The notes: generated from the letters alone by a model not told the origin. A DNA stretch of 38,852 nt from Pontibacterium sp964228735 (GCF_964228735.1 NZ_CAXRBQ010000099.1:1-38852); one strand, 5' to 3'; counted from the first letter of the stretch, positions 27,021 through 35,379 are shown. Numbers and translations are program-made.

Positions 27021-27334
27021 GCCAGGAACCTCAAACGGTATCGATCCGACTGCTGGAAAAAGAGTTTACCGTCAACTGCCCGCCGGAAGCCCGCGCTGAG
27101 CTGGAAGCCGCCGCCCGTTATCTGGATGAGAAGATGGCGGATATTCGTCGCACCGGCAAACTGATCGGCCTGGAGCGGATTGCAGTAATGGCTGCGCTGA
27201 ACATCAGCCACGAGCTGATCAAAGAGCGTCGTGAACAGTCCGGCGATCTGAATGCGGATGTGCAGCAATTGTGCCTGAAGATCGACAACGCTCTGGGCAG
27301 TGCTAAACGCCGCGAACCGGAAGAGACTGATTGA
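27017..27334 (+). CDS. zapA: Cell division protein ZapA
   Basis: Binds FtsZ and bundles protofilaments at the Z-ring. It has 105 residues: an N-terminal globular part (VSIRLLEKEFTVNCPPEARA), then RYLDEKMADIRRTGKLIGLE, typical of ZapA, and a C-terminal coiled coil for tetramer formation. It is coupled by a 4-base overlap to the ZapB-like gene. The 6S RNA gene and ygfA follow, the conserved zapA-ssrS-ygfA order. Confidence 0.95.
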   Translation: MSQEPQTVSIRLLEKEFTVNCPPEARAELEAAARYLDEKMADIRRTGKLIGLERIAVMAALNISHELIKERREQSGDLNADVQQLCLKIDNALGSAKRREPEETD

Positions 27335-27416
27335 AAAGATTTCAATTGCACAAAAAATCGCCTAATTACAATCAGTTAGAGGCGATGCCTAGCACAACAA
27401 AGTTTTATTTCAAGAC

Positions 27417-27444
27417 CTGACTTACAAATCCAGACGAGTATAAT
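27417..27444 (+). promoter_or_regulatory. Promoter of 6S RNA
   Basis: A perfect -10 box TATAAT (27439-27444) and CTGACT at -35 (27417-27422) with a 16-bp spacer. The predicted start near 27451 agrees with the 5' end needed to close the 6S RNA terminal stem. Confidence 0.7.
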
Positions 27445-27450
27445 GAGACT

Positions 27451-27630
27451 AACTCCCTGAGGTGTTCGACAGTTGGTAACGTCCCTCGAGCCGATAAGCA
27501 CACCTCCGGAGGCTTAACGTAAGCATTGATGTGCATGTCCGATTTGCGGAAAGCCTAATATGTTTCTTAAGCCGCCACCTTGAACCTTCGGGTTCAGGGC
27601 CAGTACCGCACCGGCACCCCGGGGAGCCCT
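27451..27630 (+). ncRNA. ssrS: 6S RNA
   Basis: 6S RNA mimics an open promoter and sequesters sigma-70 RNA polymerase in stationary phase. It lies between zapA and ygfA as in most gammaproteobacteria. The ends pair: CTCCCTGAGGTG (27453-27464) with CACCCCGGGGAG (27615-27626), with one mismatch and one G-U pair. Conserved pieces shared with E. coli 6S include CGAGCCGATA near the 5' side and CACCTTGAACC..GGGTTCA near the 3' side. The exact 3' end is approximate. Confidence 0.9.
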
Positions 27631-27643
27631 CTCACCACACCCT

Positions 27644-28234
27644 ATGAATCCACGTCAGCAACTCCGCCAGGAGATCCGCCGCAAACGGCGCGCACTTACC
27701 AAACCGCAGCAAATCAAAGCCGCCAAGCGACTGCATGCGCAGATCTGTCGTCGCCCGGAATTTATCCGTGCCCGCCATATTGCACTCTACCTACCCAATG
27801 ATGGCGAGATCGATCCACGTCCACTGCTGGAAAGCTGCTGGAAGATGGGGAAAAAAACCTACCTGCCGGTACTGCACCCGATCCTGCACAACCGCCTCTG
27901 GTTTGTGCCGTTCGACCGCTCCACCAAGCTGGTGCGCAACATCTACAACATCGAAGAGCCGCCGCTGCTGAAATCACCACGTCGTCCGCCTTGGGCGCTG
28001 GACATGGTACTGCTGCCGCTGGTTGCCTTTGACGCGGATGGTAATCGCATGGGGATGGGGGGTGGTTATTATGACCGGACCTTCAGTTTCAAAAGCCGGA
28101 GACAGAACATCCAGGGCCCGAAACTGGTCGGCCTGGCGCATGAGCTGCAGCGCGTGGAGCGCTTACCGGTGGAAAGCTGGGACATTCCACTGGCGGGGAT
28201 TATCACTGACGAAGACTGTTACATGGGGGAGTGA
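27644..28234 (+). CDS. ygfA: 5-formyltetrahydrofolate cyclo-ligase
   Basis: Converts 5-formyl-THF to 5,10-methenyl-THF with ATP, recovering folate tied up by side reactions of glycine/serine metabolism. The 196-residue protein has the basic N-terminal RQEIRRKRRAL, the ATP-binding region, and the family motif MGMGGGYYDR (136-145). It follows 6S RNA by about 15 bases and is probably on the same primary transcript, as in E. coli. Confidence 0.94.
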   Translation: MNPRQQLRQEIRRKRRALTKPQQIKAAKRLHAQICRRPEFIRARHIALYLPNDGEIDPRPLLESCWKMGKKTYLPVLHPILHNRLWFVPFDRSTKLVRNIYNIEEPPLLKSPRRPPWALDMVLLPLVAFDADGNRMGMGGGYYDRTFSFKSRRQNIQGPKLVGLAHELQRVERLPVESWDIPLAGIITDEDCYMGE

Positions 28235-28266
28235 TACCCGGTAACAGGTTGCTGGTGAGGCCGGTC

Positions 28267-28389
28267 TTAGTTACCGGCCACTGTGCCAACAATCGACGGC
28301 ATATCAACTGCGTGGGAGATGCCGGTCATCAGGGTTCCTACAACAAAAAACAAAACCAGTACTGCTACTAAATCTGGGCCTTTCTTCAT
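28267..28389 (-). CDS. 40-residue small membrane protein, unknown function
   Basis: A short open frame on the minus strand starting ATG at 28389. The protein has a positive start MKKGPD, a hydrophobic span (about 7-24: LVAVLVLFFVVGTLMTGI) and a short tail ending SIVGTVAGN. GGAAAG lies about 9 bases upstream as a ribosome site. The 28235-28584 gap otherwise holds nothing I can name. The stop codon falls in the loop of a perfect 7-bp hairpin, GGCCGGT/ACCGGCC (28258-28264 with 28272-28278). It could be a single-pass regulator or a toxin-like peptide; no family was recognised. Confidence 0.6.
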   Translation of the reverse strand: MKKGPDLVAVLVLFFVVGTLMTGISHAVDMPSIVGTVAGN

Positions 28390-28584
28390 CGTTCTCTACT
28401 TTCCAGTAATGCAGTCAAACAAAGGTTTTAATCGGGAGTTTTGGATAGCTGGCAGCATTGTGCCAACATAACCGAAACATTCAACCCCTTTTCCCTTCCT
28501 ATTCAAGAATTTTATCGACCAGATTCAGATAAAGTTTAACAACTGCTTCGATCATGCCATCAAGTCGATGGCTATGTGACAGCA

Positions 28585-29508
28585 CTATCCTGAAAAGTTC
28601 AACGCAATTTGCAGCGCAATCGGCAAAGTGATGACAGATATCAACGTCTGCCCGGTAATCATGGCCGCCATCGCAGCATGATCCCCACCTAGTTGGCGGG
28701 CCAGAATATAGGCAGATGTTGCCGTTGGCAGAGCCGCAAACAGTACAAACACCTGCATCAGCAACGGCTCGAATCCCAACAGCAGCGCAATCCCCCAGCC
28801 AACGAGGGGCATCAGCACCAATTTGATCCCGGCCGAGGTCAGCATGGCCAAACGACTGTCCAGCAACACCTTAAAACTCAGGCCAGCGCCAACCGCCAGC
28901 AATCCCAACGGCAGTGCCGTACGACTGAGCAGCTCAGTCACCGACGCCACCGGCGGGGGCAGTCCGATGCCCGACAGGTTCAACAGCAAGCCCAACAAAC
29001 AGGCGATGATCAGTGGATTCACCAGCAGATTCTTCATAAGCCTGCCGGGTTGGAAGCGCCCACCGGTATGCAGTGAGAACACCAGCACACAGGTAACATT
29101 CAGAGTGGGGATAAGCAACGCAATAATCACCGCGGCATAGGCCATCGCCTGATCTCCCAGCAGTGCGGCCGTGGCCGCCAAGCCCAGATAGGTGTTAAAG
29201 CGCACCCCACCCTGATACAGGGAGGTAAACTCAGGCCCGGATAGCTTTAGCCGGGGGCGGACGAGGTAACAGAGCACACTGCCTACTGCCACCAGCAACA
29301 AAACCGCCAATAGCACCCACTCCAGCTGCACCCCACGCATATCTGCCTGCGCCAACCGGTCCACCAGCAATACAGGGAACAACACGAAGTAGACCAACCG
29401 CTCCAATAATGGCCAGAATGCCGCGCCAGGAAAATCCGCGCGACGGGCCAGATAACCCAGCATGATCAGCGCAAACACCGGCCAGAGGGCCTGAATGATC
29501 TCAACCAA
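28585..29508 (-). CDS. AEC family transporter
   Basis: A 307-residue inner-membrane carrier of the auxin-efflux-carrier (AEC) superfamily, with about 10 hydrophobic spans. Family features are the opening ALWPVFALIMLGYLARR, GGVRFNTYLGLAA, and the C-terminal FVLFAALPTATSAYILARQL with GGDHAAMAAMITGQTLISV. Bacterial members carry dicarboxylates or other small anions; the substrate is unknown. The start is TTG at 29508 with AAGGAG 6 bases upstream and no better ATG nearby. It is monocistronic. Confidence 0.88.
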   Translation of the reverse strand: MVEIIQALWPVFALIMLGYLARRADFPGAAFWPLLERLVYFVLFPVLLVDRLAQADMRGVQLEWVLLAVLLLVAVGSVLCYLVRPRLKLSGPEFTSLYQGGVRFNTYLGLAATAALLGDQAMAYAAVIIALLIPTLNVTCVLVFSLHTGGRFQPGRLMKNLLVNPLIIACLLGLLLNLSGIGLPPPVASVTELLSRTALPLGLLAVGAGLSFKVLLDSRLAMLTSAGIKLVLMPLVGWGIALLLGFEPLLMQVFVLFAALPTATSAYILARQLGGDHAAMAAMITGQTLISVITLPIALQIALNFSG

Positions 29509-29652
29509 ATCCTTCTCCTTGTTTTTTCAGTGCCTGTGCAGGTGGACAGACCGGCAAATGCGTCCGTATGACTGCATATCATCAGCCCGGCGGATCTGAA
29601 AAAAGATTCTCATCAGAAATTTTCTAAGGGCACTTCTGTTGCGGCGCGGGAG

Positions 29653-29661
29653 TGTTATAGT
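29653..29661 (+). promoter_or_regulatory. Possible extended -10 promoter before the inverted-repeat element
   Basis: TGT-TATAGT (29653-29661) fits an extended -10 box (TGN plus -10) with no clear -35. It ends five bases before the left arm of the structured element, so a transcript would run through the element towards the ACT-domain gene. Confidence 0.3.
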
Positions 29662-29666
29662 GCTAG

Positions 29667-29931
29667 GGAACCTGCGAAAAAGTCCTGTTAGTGCTCTGCA
29701 AGACCTGCAAGCTGCAGATGCAAGGCGCTGTTCGCAGTGAATGGCCGTAGCCCTTGGCAAGAACAGCAACACCGCAGATGCAGTTTGCAGGTCTTGCCCT
29801 GCGGGGCGTTCGGGATGATCCACACTCGGTGTCATGGCTGCTTCCAATATCCAGATATTGTTGCGCAGCCCTTCCTTGATTGTGAACCATCCCGAACGCC
29901 AGAGTGCCTACACGACTTATTCGAAGGTTCC
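29667..29931. repeat. 265-bp nested inverted-repeat element (MITE-like or structured RNA)
   Basis: The terminal arms 29667-29697 and 29901-29931 match as inverted repeats at 24 of 31 positions (16 of the outer 18). Inside are two further stem-loops that abut them exactly: arm 1 at 29698-29797 (19-base ends, 18 matched; inner GCTGTTC/GAACAGC) and arm 2 at 29805-29900 (13-base perfect ends, inner GGCTGC/GCAGCC and AATATC/GATATT). A 7-base link joins them, giving a three-way junction. I see no clear target-site duplication and no transposase. It fills most of the gap before the GcvR-like gene. Confidence 0.75.
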
Positions 29932-29991
29932 GAAAACAATTACCAAAAAGGCCCGTGGGGACAACGGCCGACATAACACAGGAGCACACTC

Positions 29992-30510
29992 ATGATGACA
30001 TCATTGGTACTTACCGTCATCGGTCCGGACAAACCAGGTTTGGTTGAACTGCTAGCACAAACCATTGCCGATCATCAGGGCAACTGGCTCGAGTCCGGCA
30101 TGTCCCGTCTGGCTGGCAAATTTGCCGGCATCCTGATCACTGAAGTCCCTGCCGAGCAGGCAGAAGCCCTCACCGCAGCACTGGACAAGCTGGAAGCACA
30201 ATGCGGTCTGAAAGTGGTTGTTGAGCGTTCTGCCGACGCCGCACAGGAAGCAGGTCAGAGCTTTACCCTGGAGCTGGTTGGTCACGACAAGCCTGGCATC
30301 GTTCGCGAAATTTCCCAGGCTCTGGCTAAGCGCCAGATCAATGTTGAGCGCCTCAGCACCGAGCTGGTTTCCGGCTCCATGTCTGCCGAGTTGCTGTTCA
30401 AAGCCAGCGCTGACCTGTCTGCATCTGCCGACGCCGATCTGGACGATCTGCAGGACGCACTGGAAGGCATCGCCAGCGACCTGATGGTGGATATCACCCT
30501 CAACAACTGA
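29992..30510 (+). CDS. Double ACT-domain protein, GcvR family
   Basis: A 172-residue cytosolic protein of two ACT domains: the first opens LVLTVIGPDKPGLVELLAQT, the second FTLELVGHDKPGIVREISQA (about residue 91). This is the layout of GcvR, the glycine-responsive partner of the GcvA regulator of the glycine cleavage genes in E. coli; gcvTH lie about 8 kb away. Whether it acts on gcv here is inference. The ATG at 29992 has AGGAG 7 bases upstream. Its upstream DNA is largely the inverted-repeat element. Confidence 0.82.
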   Translation: MMTSLVLTVIGPDKPGLVELLAQTIADHQGNWLESGMSRLAGKFAGILITEVPAEQAEALTAALDKLEAQCGLKVVVERSADAAQEAGQSFTLELVGHDKPGIVREISQALAKRQINVERLSTELVSGSMSAELLFKASADLSASADADLDDLQDALEGIASDLMVDITLNN

Positions 30511-30529
30511 TTCTGCAGTCAGTTAATAG

Positions 30530-30564
30530 AAAAGCCGCATGGGTTACCCGATGCGGCTTTTTTG
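30530..30564. terminator. Terminator between the GcvR-like and MFS genes
   Basis: The stem AGCCGCAT/ATGCGGCT (30533-30540 with 30551-30558), with an inner GGG/CCC pairing, is followed by a run of T on the plus strand and a shorter T run on the minus strand. It probably serves both convergent genes. Confidence 0.85.
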
Positions 30565-30592
30565 TGTCTGCTGTTTTGATTCAGCTTGGTGA

Positions 30593-31789
30593 TTACGCCG
30601 GCTGCTCCACTAGGTTCTGCTCACGTTTTTCCAGCTGATACAGCACTCCGATCAACACCGTGCCAAAGGCGATAAAGCCCCCGGCCAGGAACAACCCCAG
30701 ATCGTAGTTGCCATTCTCCCGCGCCAACATGCCGGTCAGTGCCGGAGCGACAATCTGCGCCACACCATATGCCAGGGTCATCTTGCCCATCAGCTTGGCT
30801 GGTTTGGTCGGGTAGAAACGCCCCGCCATGGTCAACACCAGGCTGACGCAACCAATAAAGGTCCCACCGTAGAACAGTGCACTAAGCAGCGCCCCAGCCA
30901 CCGTATCGGTCAGCGCGGGCAGCACAATGCCGATCACCTGGATACCGTACGCCAGCATCAGTGCCCGCAGGTAACCCAGCGCACGGGCGATCCGGTCCCA
31001 GATAATCGCTGCGGGCATCACCGCCAGGCCAATCAGCATGAACACCCACTGCCCCAGCCCTTTGAGTGGCTCCTGCCCCTCCACGATATCCACGATAAAG
31101 GTGGCGCTGATCACGTAACCGTAGCCGGCACAGAAATAAGCGATCAGCATGATCGACATAAACAAGCGGCTTGGCGGACGGTCCACCAGTTGATCGCCCC
31201 CCACCGTCACCGGGCGGGTATCCGGCTGCGGCATCCACAACCAGGCAGGAATGCTCAACACCAGCGCAAACAGGGCAAACCAGAGCCATTGCAGATTCCA
31301 GCTCTGCGCCAGATGCACCAGCACCTCCACCACCGCTGCGGCGAAGATAATGCCTAGCCCTGCCCCGGCAAAGTGGATACCCAGCTCACCCCGGTAGTGG
31401 TGACGGATCAGCCAGTTGAGGATCAGACCGGAGGCGATCAACATCCCCCCTGAGCTGCTGATTCCGGAGATAAAACGCAGGATCGCCCAGAGCATCATGT
31501 TGTCGGTGTAGGCCATGGCAAACGTGGTCACCACTGCCAATACCAGATAGAGGCGGTACAGGCGGTCCTTGGTCCGCAAACTGCTCACCGAGGCCGCCAG
31601 CAGCGCCCCGGCCATGTAGCCCATATAGTTAAACGCGGCCAGCCAGCCCCCGGCGGCATCATCCAGCCAGGTTTCCGCCTGCATAATCGGCAGCAAAGAG
31701 GTGTAAGAGAAACGGGCAATACCGATGGTGACGATCATGCATAGCACACCCGCCGCCAGCACTTTGTAGCGATCCATTGCCTGAGACAT
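30593..31789 (-). CDS. YbfB/YjiJ family MFS transporter
   Basis: A 398-residue, 12-span inner-membrane carrier. The YbfB/YjiJ subfamily (DUF1228-type MFS) is indicated by MIVTIGIARFSYTSLLPIMQ in span 1, GWLAAFNYMGYMAGALLAA in span 2 and RFISGISSSGGMLIASGLIL. Substrates of this group are largely unknown. It is monocistronic, with its own promoter region upstream. Confidence 0.88.
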   Translation of the reverse strand: MSQAMDRYKVLAAGVLCMIVTIGIARFSYTSLLPIMQAETWLDDAAGGWLAAFNYMGYMAGALLAASVSSLRTKDRLYRLYLVLAVVTTFAMAYTDNMMLWAILRFISGISSSGGMLIASGLILNWLIRHHYRGELGIHFAGAGLGIIFAAAVVEVLVHLAQSWNLQWLWFALFALVLSIPAWLWMPQPDTRPVTVGGDQLVDRPPSRLFMSIMLIAYFCAGYGYVISATFIVDIVEGQEPLKGLGQWVFMLIGLAVMPAAIIWDRIARALGYLRALMLAYGIQVIGIVLPALTDTVAGALLSALFYGGTFIGCVSLVLTMAGRFYPTKPAKLMGKMTLAYGVAQIVAPALTGMLARENGNYDLGLFLAGGFIAFGTVLIGVLYQLEKREQNLVEQPA

Positions 31790-31856
31790 GATTGGGCTCT
31801 CGTCTGTAATTCAGGTGCTGTCCAGACTAGAACGGCCAACACCTCACAACAAACGA

Positions 31857-31862
31857 ATTATA
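31857..31862 (-). promoter_or_regulatory. Candidate -10 box for the MFS gene
   Basis: TATAAT on the minus strand, 68 bases upstream of the ATG, with no good -35 at 17 bp. It lies in the 153-bp gap between the lipoyl-transferase-like and MFS genes. Confidence 0.35.
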
Positions 31863-31942
31863 AAGAAGCAAACATTCTCAAAATCAGAATCGTTGCCAGA
31901 ACTGCAGGCTTCGAGCCTGGCAGTCGGAGAAACAGTCGGGGG

Positions 31943-32719
31943 TTATTCCGCCGTGGTGAGTTGGGTAAACGCCTCAGCCAGACGTTCACGCACCAGCACG
32001 GTCAGCTCGCCCGGTGCCATATCCGCCGCACGCTCACCCATGCGCTGCTGCACACTGGTGGACACCAGCGGATCAAACACCCGATCACTGCCTGCCAGTT
32101 GGTAGAAACGGTTCACCACGTCGGTACCAGCAATCGGATCGCTCTCCACCATCAGCATCGACTGCGCCAATACCGCCGAGCGCTGCACACCATCCTCGGA
32201 TTTCTTCGCGCCGATAATCCGCTGTGCCGTGCCGGTAATCTTCAGACCGTCCACCACCAGGTTGTACTTGCCGTCACAGTAGGAGCCTTTTACCTCTCCG
32301 TAACCGGATTCCAGTCCCAGCGATGTTAGCGCCATCTGCAGTGGTTCGCACAGTGCTTCGTAGACCGTATCCATACTGAACTGGAACAACTTGTCTTGCA
32401 GGAACATCAGGCTGAAATGCACAATTCCCGCTTCGTGTGGCACAGCGGTACCGCCGCTCTCCCGTACCAGCACTGGCCAGCCCTCTGCACCCAGCTGATC
32501 CTGCGCATCCTTGAAGGTGGGGAAACGGGTCTCGCGGCGGGTCACCACCAGACTATGCGGGTTCTCCCAGATACGGGCCGTGGCGCCACGCTTGCCTGCC
32601 GCCACCTCTTTCAGCAACGCCGTATCCCGCTGCAAACCGACCAACGGATCATCCGAGATCGGTTCGTTGATCAGGCGCCAGCGAGGGTATGCGTCAAAGA
32701 TCGCGAGGTGTTCGGCCAT
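31943..32719 (-). CDS. Lipoate ligase / octanoyltransferase family protein
   Basis: A 258-residue cytosolic protein of the BPL_LplA_LipB fold, which attaches lipoyl or octanoyl groups to carrier domains such as GcvH. Visible marks are VRESGGTAVPHEAGIVHFS (85-103, the glycine-rich acyl-binding motif) and GLKITGTAQR with catalytic-type K160. C148 in GSYCDGKYNL aligns by eye with the cysteine nucleophile of LipM-type octanoyltransferases, unlike LplA. The start at 32719 is chosen because the protein aligns from there; upstream sequence to 32815 reads like an unrelated extension. The exact acyl donor is uncertain. Confidence 0.8.
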   Translation of the reverse strand: MAEHLAIFDAYPRWRLINEPISDDPLVGLQRDTALLKEVAAGKRGATARIWENPHSLVVTRRETRFPTFKDAQDQLGAEGWPVLVRESGGTAVPHEAGIVHFSLMFLQDKLFQFSMDTVYEALCEPLQMALTSLGLESGYGEVKGSYCDGKYNLVVDGLKITGTAQRIIGAKKSEDGVQRSAVLAQSMLMVESDPIAGTDVVNRFYQLAGSDRVFDPLVSTSVQQRMGERAADMAPGELTVLVRERLAEAFTQLTTAE

Positions 32720-32813
32720 AACAGGAAGACTCCGGCAAAAACGGGCAATAACAGGTAGAAGCCCTAAGGCTAGCAGATGAAGAAAGGAGAAAGTACCGCT
32801 GACAGGTAGGGAC

Positions 32814-32847
32814 AAACAAAAACGGGGTGACCGATGGCCACCCCGTT
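32814..32847 (-). terminator. Terminator after argH
   Basis: The 9-bp stem AACGGGGTG/CACCCCGTT (32821-32829 with 32839-32847) is followed on the minus strand by TTTGTTTG. It ends the leftward argH transcript before the lipoyl-transferase-like gene. Confidence 0.75.
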
Positions 32848-32868
32848 GCAGTCAGTAAGATGCGGTGA

Positions 32869-34266
32869 TTACGCCTGGCGTTCAGCCAGCTTCTTCTCGC
32901 CACGTACTACAGCAGCACGCACCTGATCCGGCGCGGTACCACCGATGTGGTTACGTGCGGCTACGGAACCTTCCAGGGTCAGTACGTCGAATACATCCGT
33001 GGTGATTACGTCGGAGAACTGTGCCAGCTCGTCCAGGGTCATCTCACCCAGGTCTTTACCCTCTTCGATACCGTAGGCTACGGATTTACCCACGATCTCG
33101 TGTGCATCACGGAACGGCACACCCTTGCGCACCAGGTAGTCGGCCAGGTCGGTCGCAGTGGAGAAACCACGCAGTGCAGCTTCGCGCATGTTCTCTTTCT
33201 TGGACTCCAGCGCCGGCACCATGTCGGCAAACGCACGCAGACAACCTTTAACGGTGTCGATCGCGTCGAACAGCGGCTCTTTGTCTTCCTGGTTGTCCTT
33301 GTTGTACGCCAGCGGCTGAGACTTCATCAGGGTCAGCAGGCTCATCAGGTGACCGTAAACACGGCCGGACTTACCACGTACCAGCTCCGGCACGTCCGGG
33401 TTTTTCTTCTGCGGCATGATGGAGGAACCGGTGCAGAAGCGGTCTGGCAGGTTGATGAAGTCGAACTGGGCGGAGGTCCACAGTACCAGCTCTTCAGACA
33501 TACGAGTCAGGTGCATCAGCAGGATGCTGGACGCGGCACAGAATTCGATCGCGAAGTCACGGTCGGATACGGCATCCAGGGAGTTTTCCGCCGGTGCGCT
33601 GAACTCCAGCAGCTCGCAGGTCATATCACGTTCGATCGGGTAGGTCGTACCCGCCAGTGCTGCAGCACCCAGTGGCATGATGTTGGCACGCTCACGGCAA
33701 TCTTCGAAACGGCCGTAGTCACGGCTCAGCATCTCGAACCATGCCATCAGGTGGTGACCAAAGGTAACCGGCTGTGCAGTCTGCAGATGGGTGAAGCCCG
33801 GCATGATGGTGTCGGCTTCGCGGTTGGCGATACCCAGCAGGCCCTGCTGCAGGCGGGTCATTTCTGACAGGATCAGGTCGATCTCGTCACGCAGGTAGAG
33901 ACGAATGTCGGTCGCGACCTGGTCGTTACGGGAACGGCCGGTATGCAGTTTCTTACCGGTGATACCGATCTTCTTGGTCAGCGCCGCTTCGATGTTCATG
34001 TGCACGTCTTCCAGTGCCACGGACCATTCGAACTCACCGCGTTCGATCTCGATGCGGATCTCGCCCAGACCACGGATGATATCGTCGCGCTCTTCCTCGG
34101 TCAGGACTCCGGCTTTCGTCAGCATCTTCGCATGGGCGATGGAACCGCGGATATCCTGCAGATACATACGCTGGTCGAACTCTACGGACGCGGTAAAACG
34201 GGCAACAAAAGCATCGGTTGGCTCGTTAAAACGACCACCCCACTGCTGGTTAGTTTTCTCACTCAT
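32869..34266 (-). CDS. argH: Argininosuccinate lyase
   Basis: The last step of arginine synthesis: splits argininosuccinate into arginine and fumarate. It has 465 residues of the fumarase/aspartase superfamily. The signature GSSIMPQKKNPD (280-291) contains the catalytic serine, H160 in GFTHLQTAQPV is the conserved histidine, and GRSRNDQVATD (110-120) binds substrate. GAGG lies about 8 bases before the ATG. It is divergent from hemC, a linkage common in Pseudomonas-like bacteria. Confidence 0.97.
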   Translation of the reverse strand: MSEKTNQQWGGRFNEPTDAFVARFTASVEFDQRMYLQDIRGSIAHAKMLTKAGVLTEEERDDIIRGLGEIRIEIERGEFEWSVALEDVHMNIEAALTKKIGITGKKLHTGRSRNDQVATDIRLYLRDEIDLILSEMTRLQQGLLGIANREADTIMPGFTHLQTAQPVTFGHHLMAWFEMLSRDYGRFEDCRERANIMPLGAAALAGTTYPIERDMTCELLEFSAPAENSLDAVSDRDFAIEFCAASSILLMHLTRMSEELVLWTSAQFDFINLPDRFCTGSSIMPQKKNPDVPELVRGKSGRVYGHLMSLLTLMKSQPLAYNKDNQEDKEPLFDAIDTVKGCLRAFADMVPALESKKENMREAALRGFSTATDLADYLVRKGVPFRDAHEIVGKSVAYGIEEGKDLGEMTLDELAQFSDVITTDVFDVLTLEGSVAARNHIGGTAPDQVRAAVVRGEKKLAERQA

Positions 34267-34335
34267 GCGGTAAACCTCAAATCTTGCAGCCTTGCTCCAG
34301 CTCAGAGCGGCTGCCGACTAAAAAATTTGCCGCAC

Positions 34336-34344
34336 ATTATATCA
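34336..34344 (-). promoter_or_regulatory. Extended -10 promoter for argH
   Basis: TGA-TATAAT on the minus strand (TATAAT at 34336-34341) is a full extended -10 box without a clear -35. The leader to the ATG is about 63 bases. Confidence 0.5.
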
Positions 34345-34374
34345 TGCTTAGCCCTCATCGCCCCTCTCTCTATC

Positions 34375-34383
34375 TGTTACAAT
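34375..34383 (+). promoter_or_regulatory. Extended -10 promoter for hemC
   Basis: TGT-TACAAT (34375-34383) is an extended -10 box, about 48 bases before the hemC ATG start region, back-to-back with the argH promoter. Confidence 0.5.
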
Positions 34384-34437
34384 CGGGCCAACAGAAAGTT
34401 TTCCACAACCCGTCTGTGGGTTTAACAGGATCTGAAG

Positions 34438-35379
34438 ATGAGCAAAACCCTCCGAATCGCCACCCGAAAAAGTCTGCTGGCTCTCTGGCAGGCGGAATAC
34501 GTCAAAGCGGAACTTGAGAAACACCACCCGGACCTGACTGTAGAGCTGGTGCCGATGGTATCGCGCGGCGACAAGATCCTGGATACCCCACTGGCGAAAG
34601 TGGGCGGTAAAGGCCTGTTTGTAAAAGAGCTGGAAACTGCCCTGCTGGAAGACCGTGCCGACATAGCCGTGCACTCGATGAAAGACGTACCGATGGAGTT
34701 CCCGGCGGGTCTGGGCCTCAGCGTGATCTGTCCGCGTGAGCGTCCAACCGACGCCTTTGTCTCCAACACCTACAAACACCTGGACGACCTGCCAGCCGGT
34801 GCAGTCGTGGGCACCTCCTCCCTACGTCGTGAAGCACAGCTGCGCGAGCGCCGCCCGGACCTGGAGATCAAGTGGCTGCGTGGTAACGTGCAGACCCGTC
34901 TGGGCAAACTGGACGCCGGTGACTATGACGCCATCATTCTGGCTACCGCCGGTCTGCTGCGTTTGGAACTGGCCGATCGCATCGCCCACGAAATCACCCC
35001 GGAAGACAGCCTACCAGCAGGCGGGCAGGGTGCGGTGGGTATCGAGTGCCGTATAGACGACGCCGAAACCATCGAACTGCTGCAGCCGCTGCACCACCAG
35101 GAAACCGCTTGGCGTGTACTGGCCGAGCGAGCCATGAACCGTCGTCTGGAGGGAGGCTGCCAGGTACCAATCGGCTGCTACGCAGTGCTGAACGATGACA
35201 ACTCCGAACTTTTCCTGCGTGGCCTGGTTGCCCGTCCGGACGGCAGCAAGGTGCTGCGTGACGAGATCACCGGTTCTCCTGAGAATTGCGAAGCACTGGG
35301 TATTGAACTGGCTGAACGCCTGCTGGAAGCCGGTGCAGAAGAAATACTGAAAGCAGTCTACAGCGACAACAATGACTGA
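34438..35379 (+). CDS. hemC: Porphobilinogen deaminase (hydroxymethylbilane synthase)
   Basis: Polymerises four porphobilinogens into hydroxymethylbilane in heme synthesis. It has 313 residues, the same as E. coli. Catalytic D83 (HSMKDVP) and cofactor-bearing C241 in EGGCQVPIGCYA, the attachment site of the dipyrromethane, are visible, as are GTSSLRRE and RGNVQTRL. AGGA lies 7 bases upstream. It heads hemC-hemD-hemX-hemY and overlaps hemD by 8 bases. Confidence 0.98.
   Translation: MSKTLRIATRKSLLALWQAEYVKAELEKHHPDLTVELVPMVSRGDKILDTPLAKVGGKGLFVKELETALLEDRADIAVHSMKDVPMEFPAGLGLSVICPRERPTDAFVSNTYKHLDDLPAGAVVGTSSLRREAQLRERRPDLEIKWLRGNVQTRLGKLDAGDYDAIILATAGLLRLELADRIAHEITPEDSLPAGGQGAVGIECRIDDAETIELLQPLHHQETAWRVLAERAMNRRLEGGCQVPIGCYAVLNDDNSELFLRGLVARPDGSKVLRDEITGSPENCEALGIELAERLLEAGAEEILKAVYSDNND

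Noticed and set aside
28449..28464. A TGGCAC..GC match on the minus strand upstream of the small membrane protein, like a sigma-54 promoter
   Set aside because: The GG to GC spacing is 9 rather than 10 bases, which sigma-54 does not tolerate.
29527..29989. Two open frames on the minus strand through the inverted-repeat element
   Set aside because: They follow the repeat symmetry, lack ribosome sites and resemble no protein; such frames are a usual by-product of repeats.
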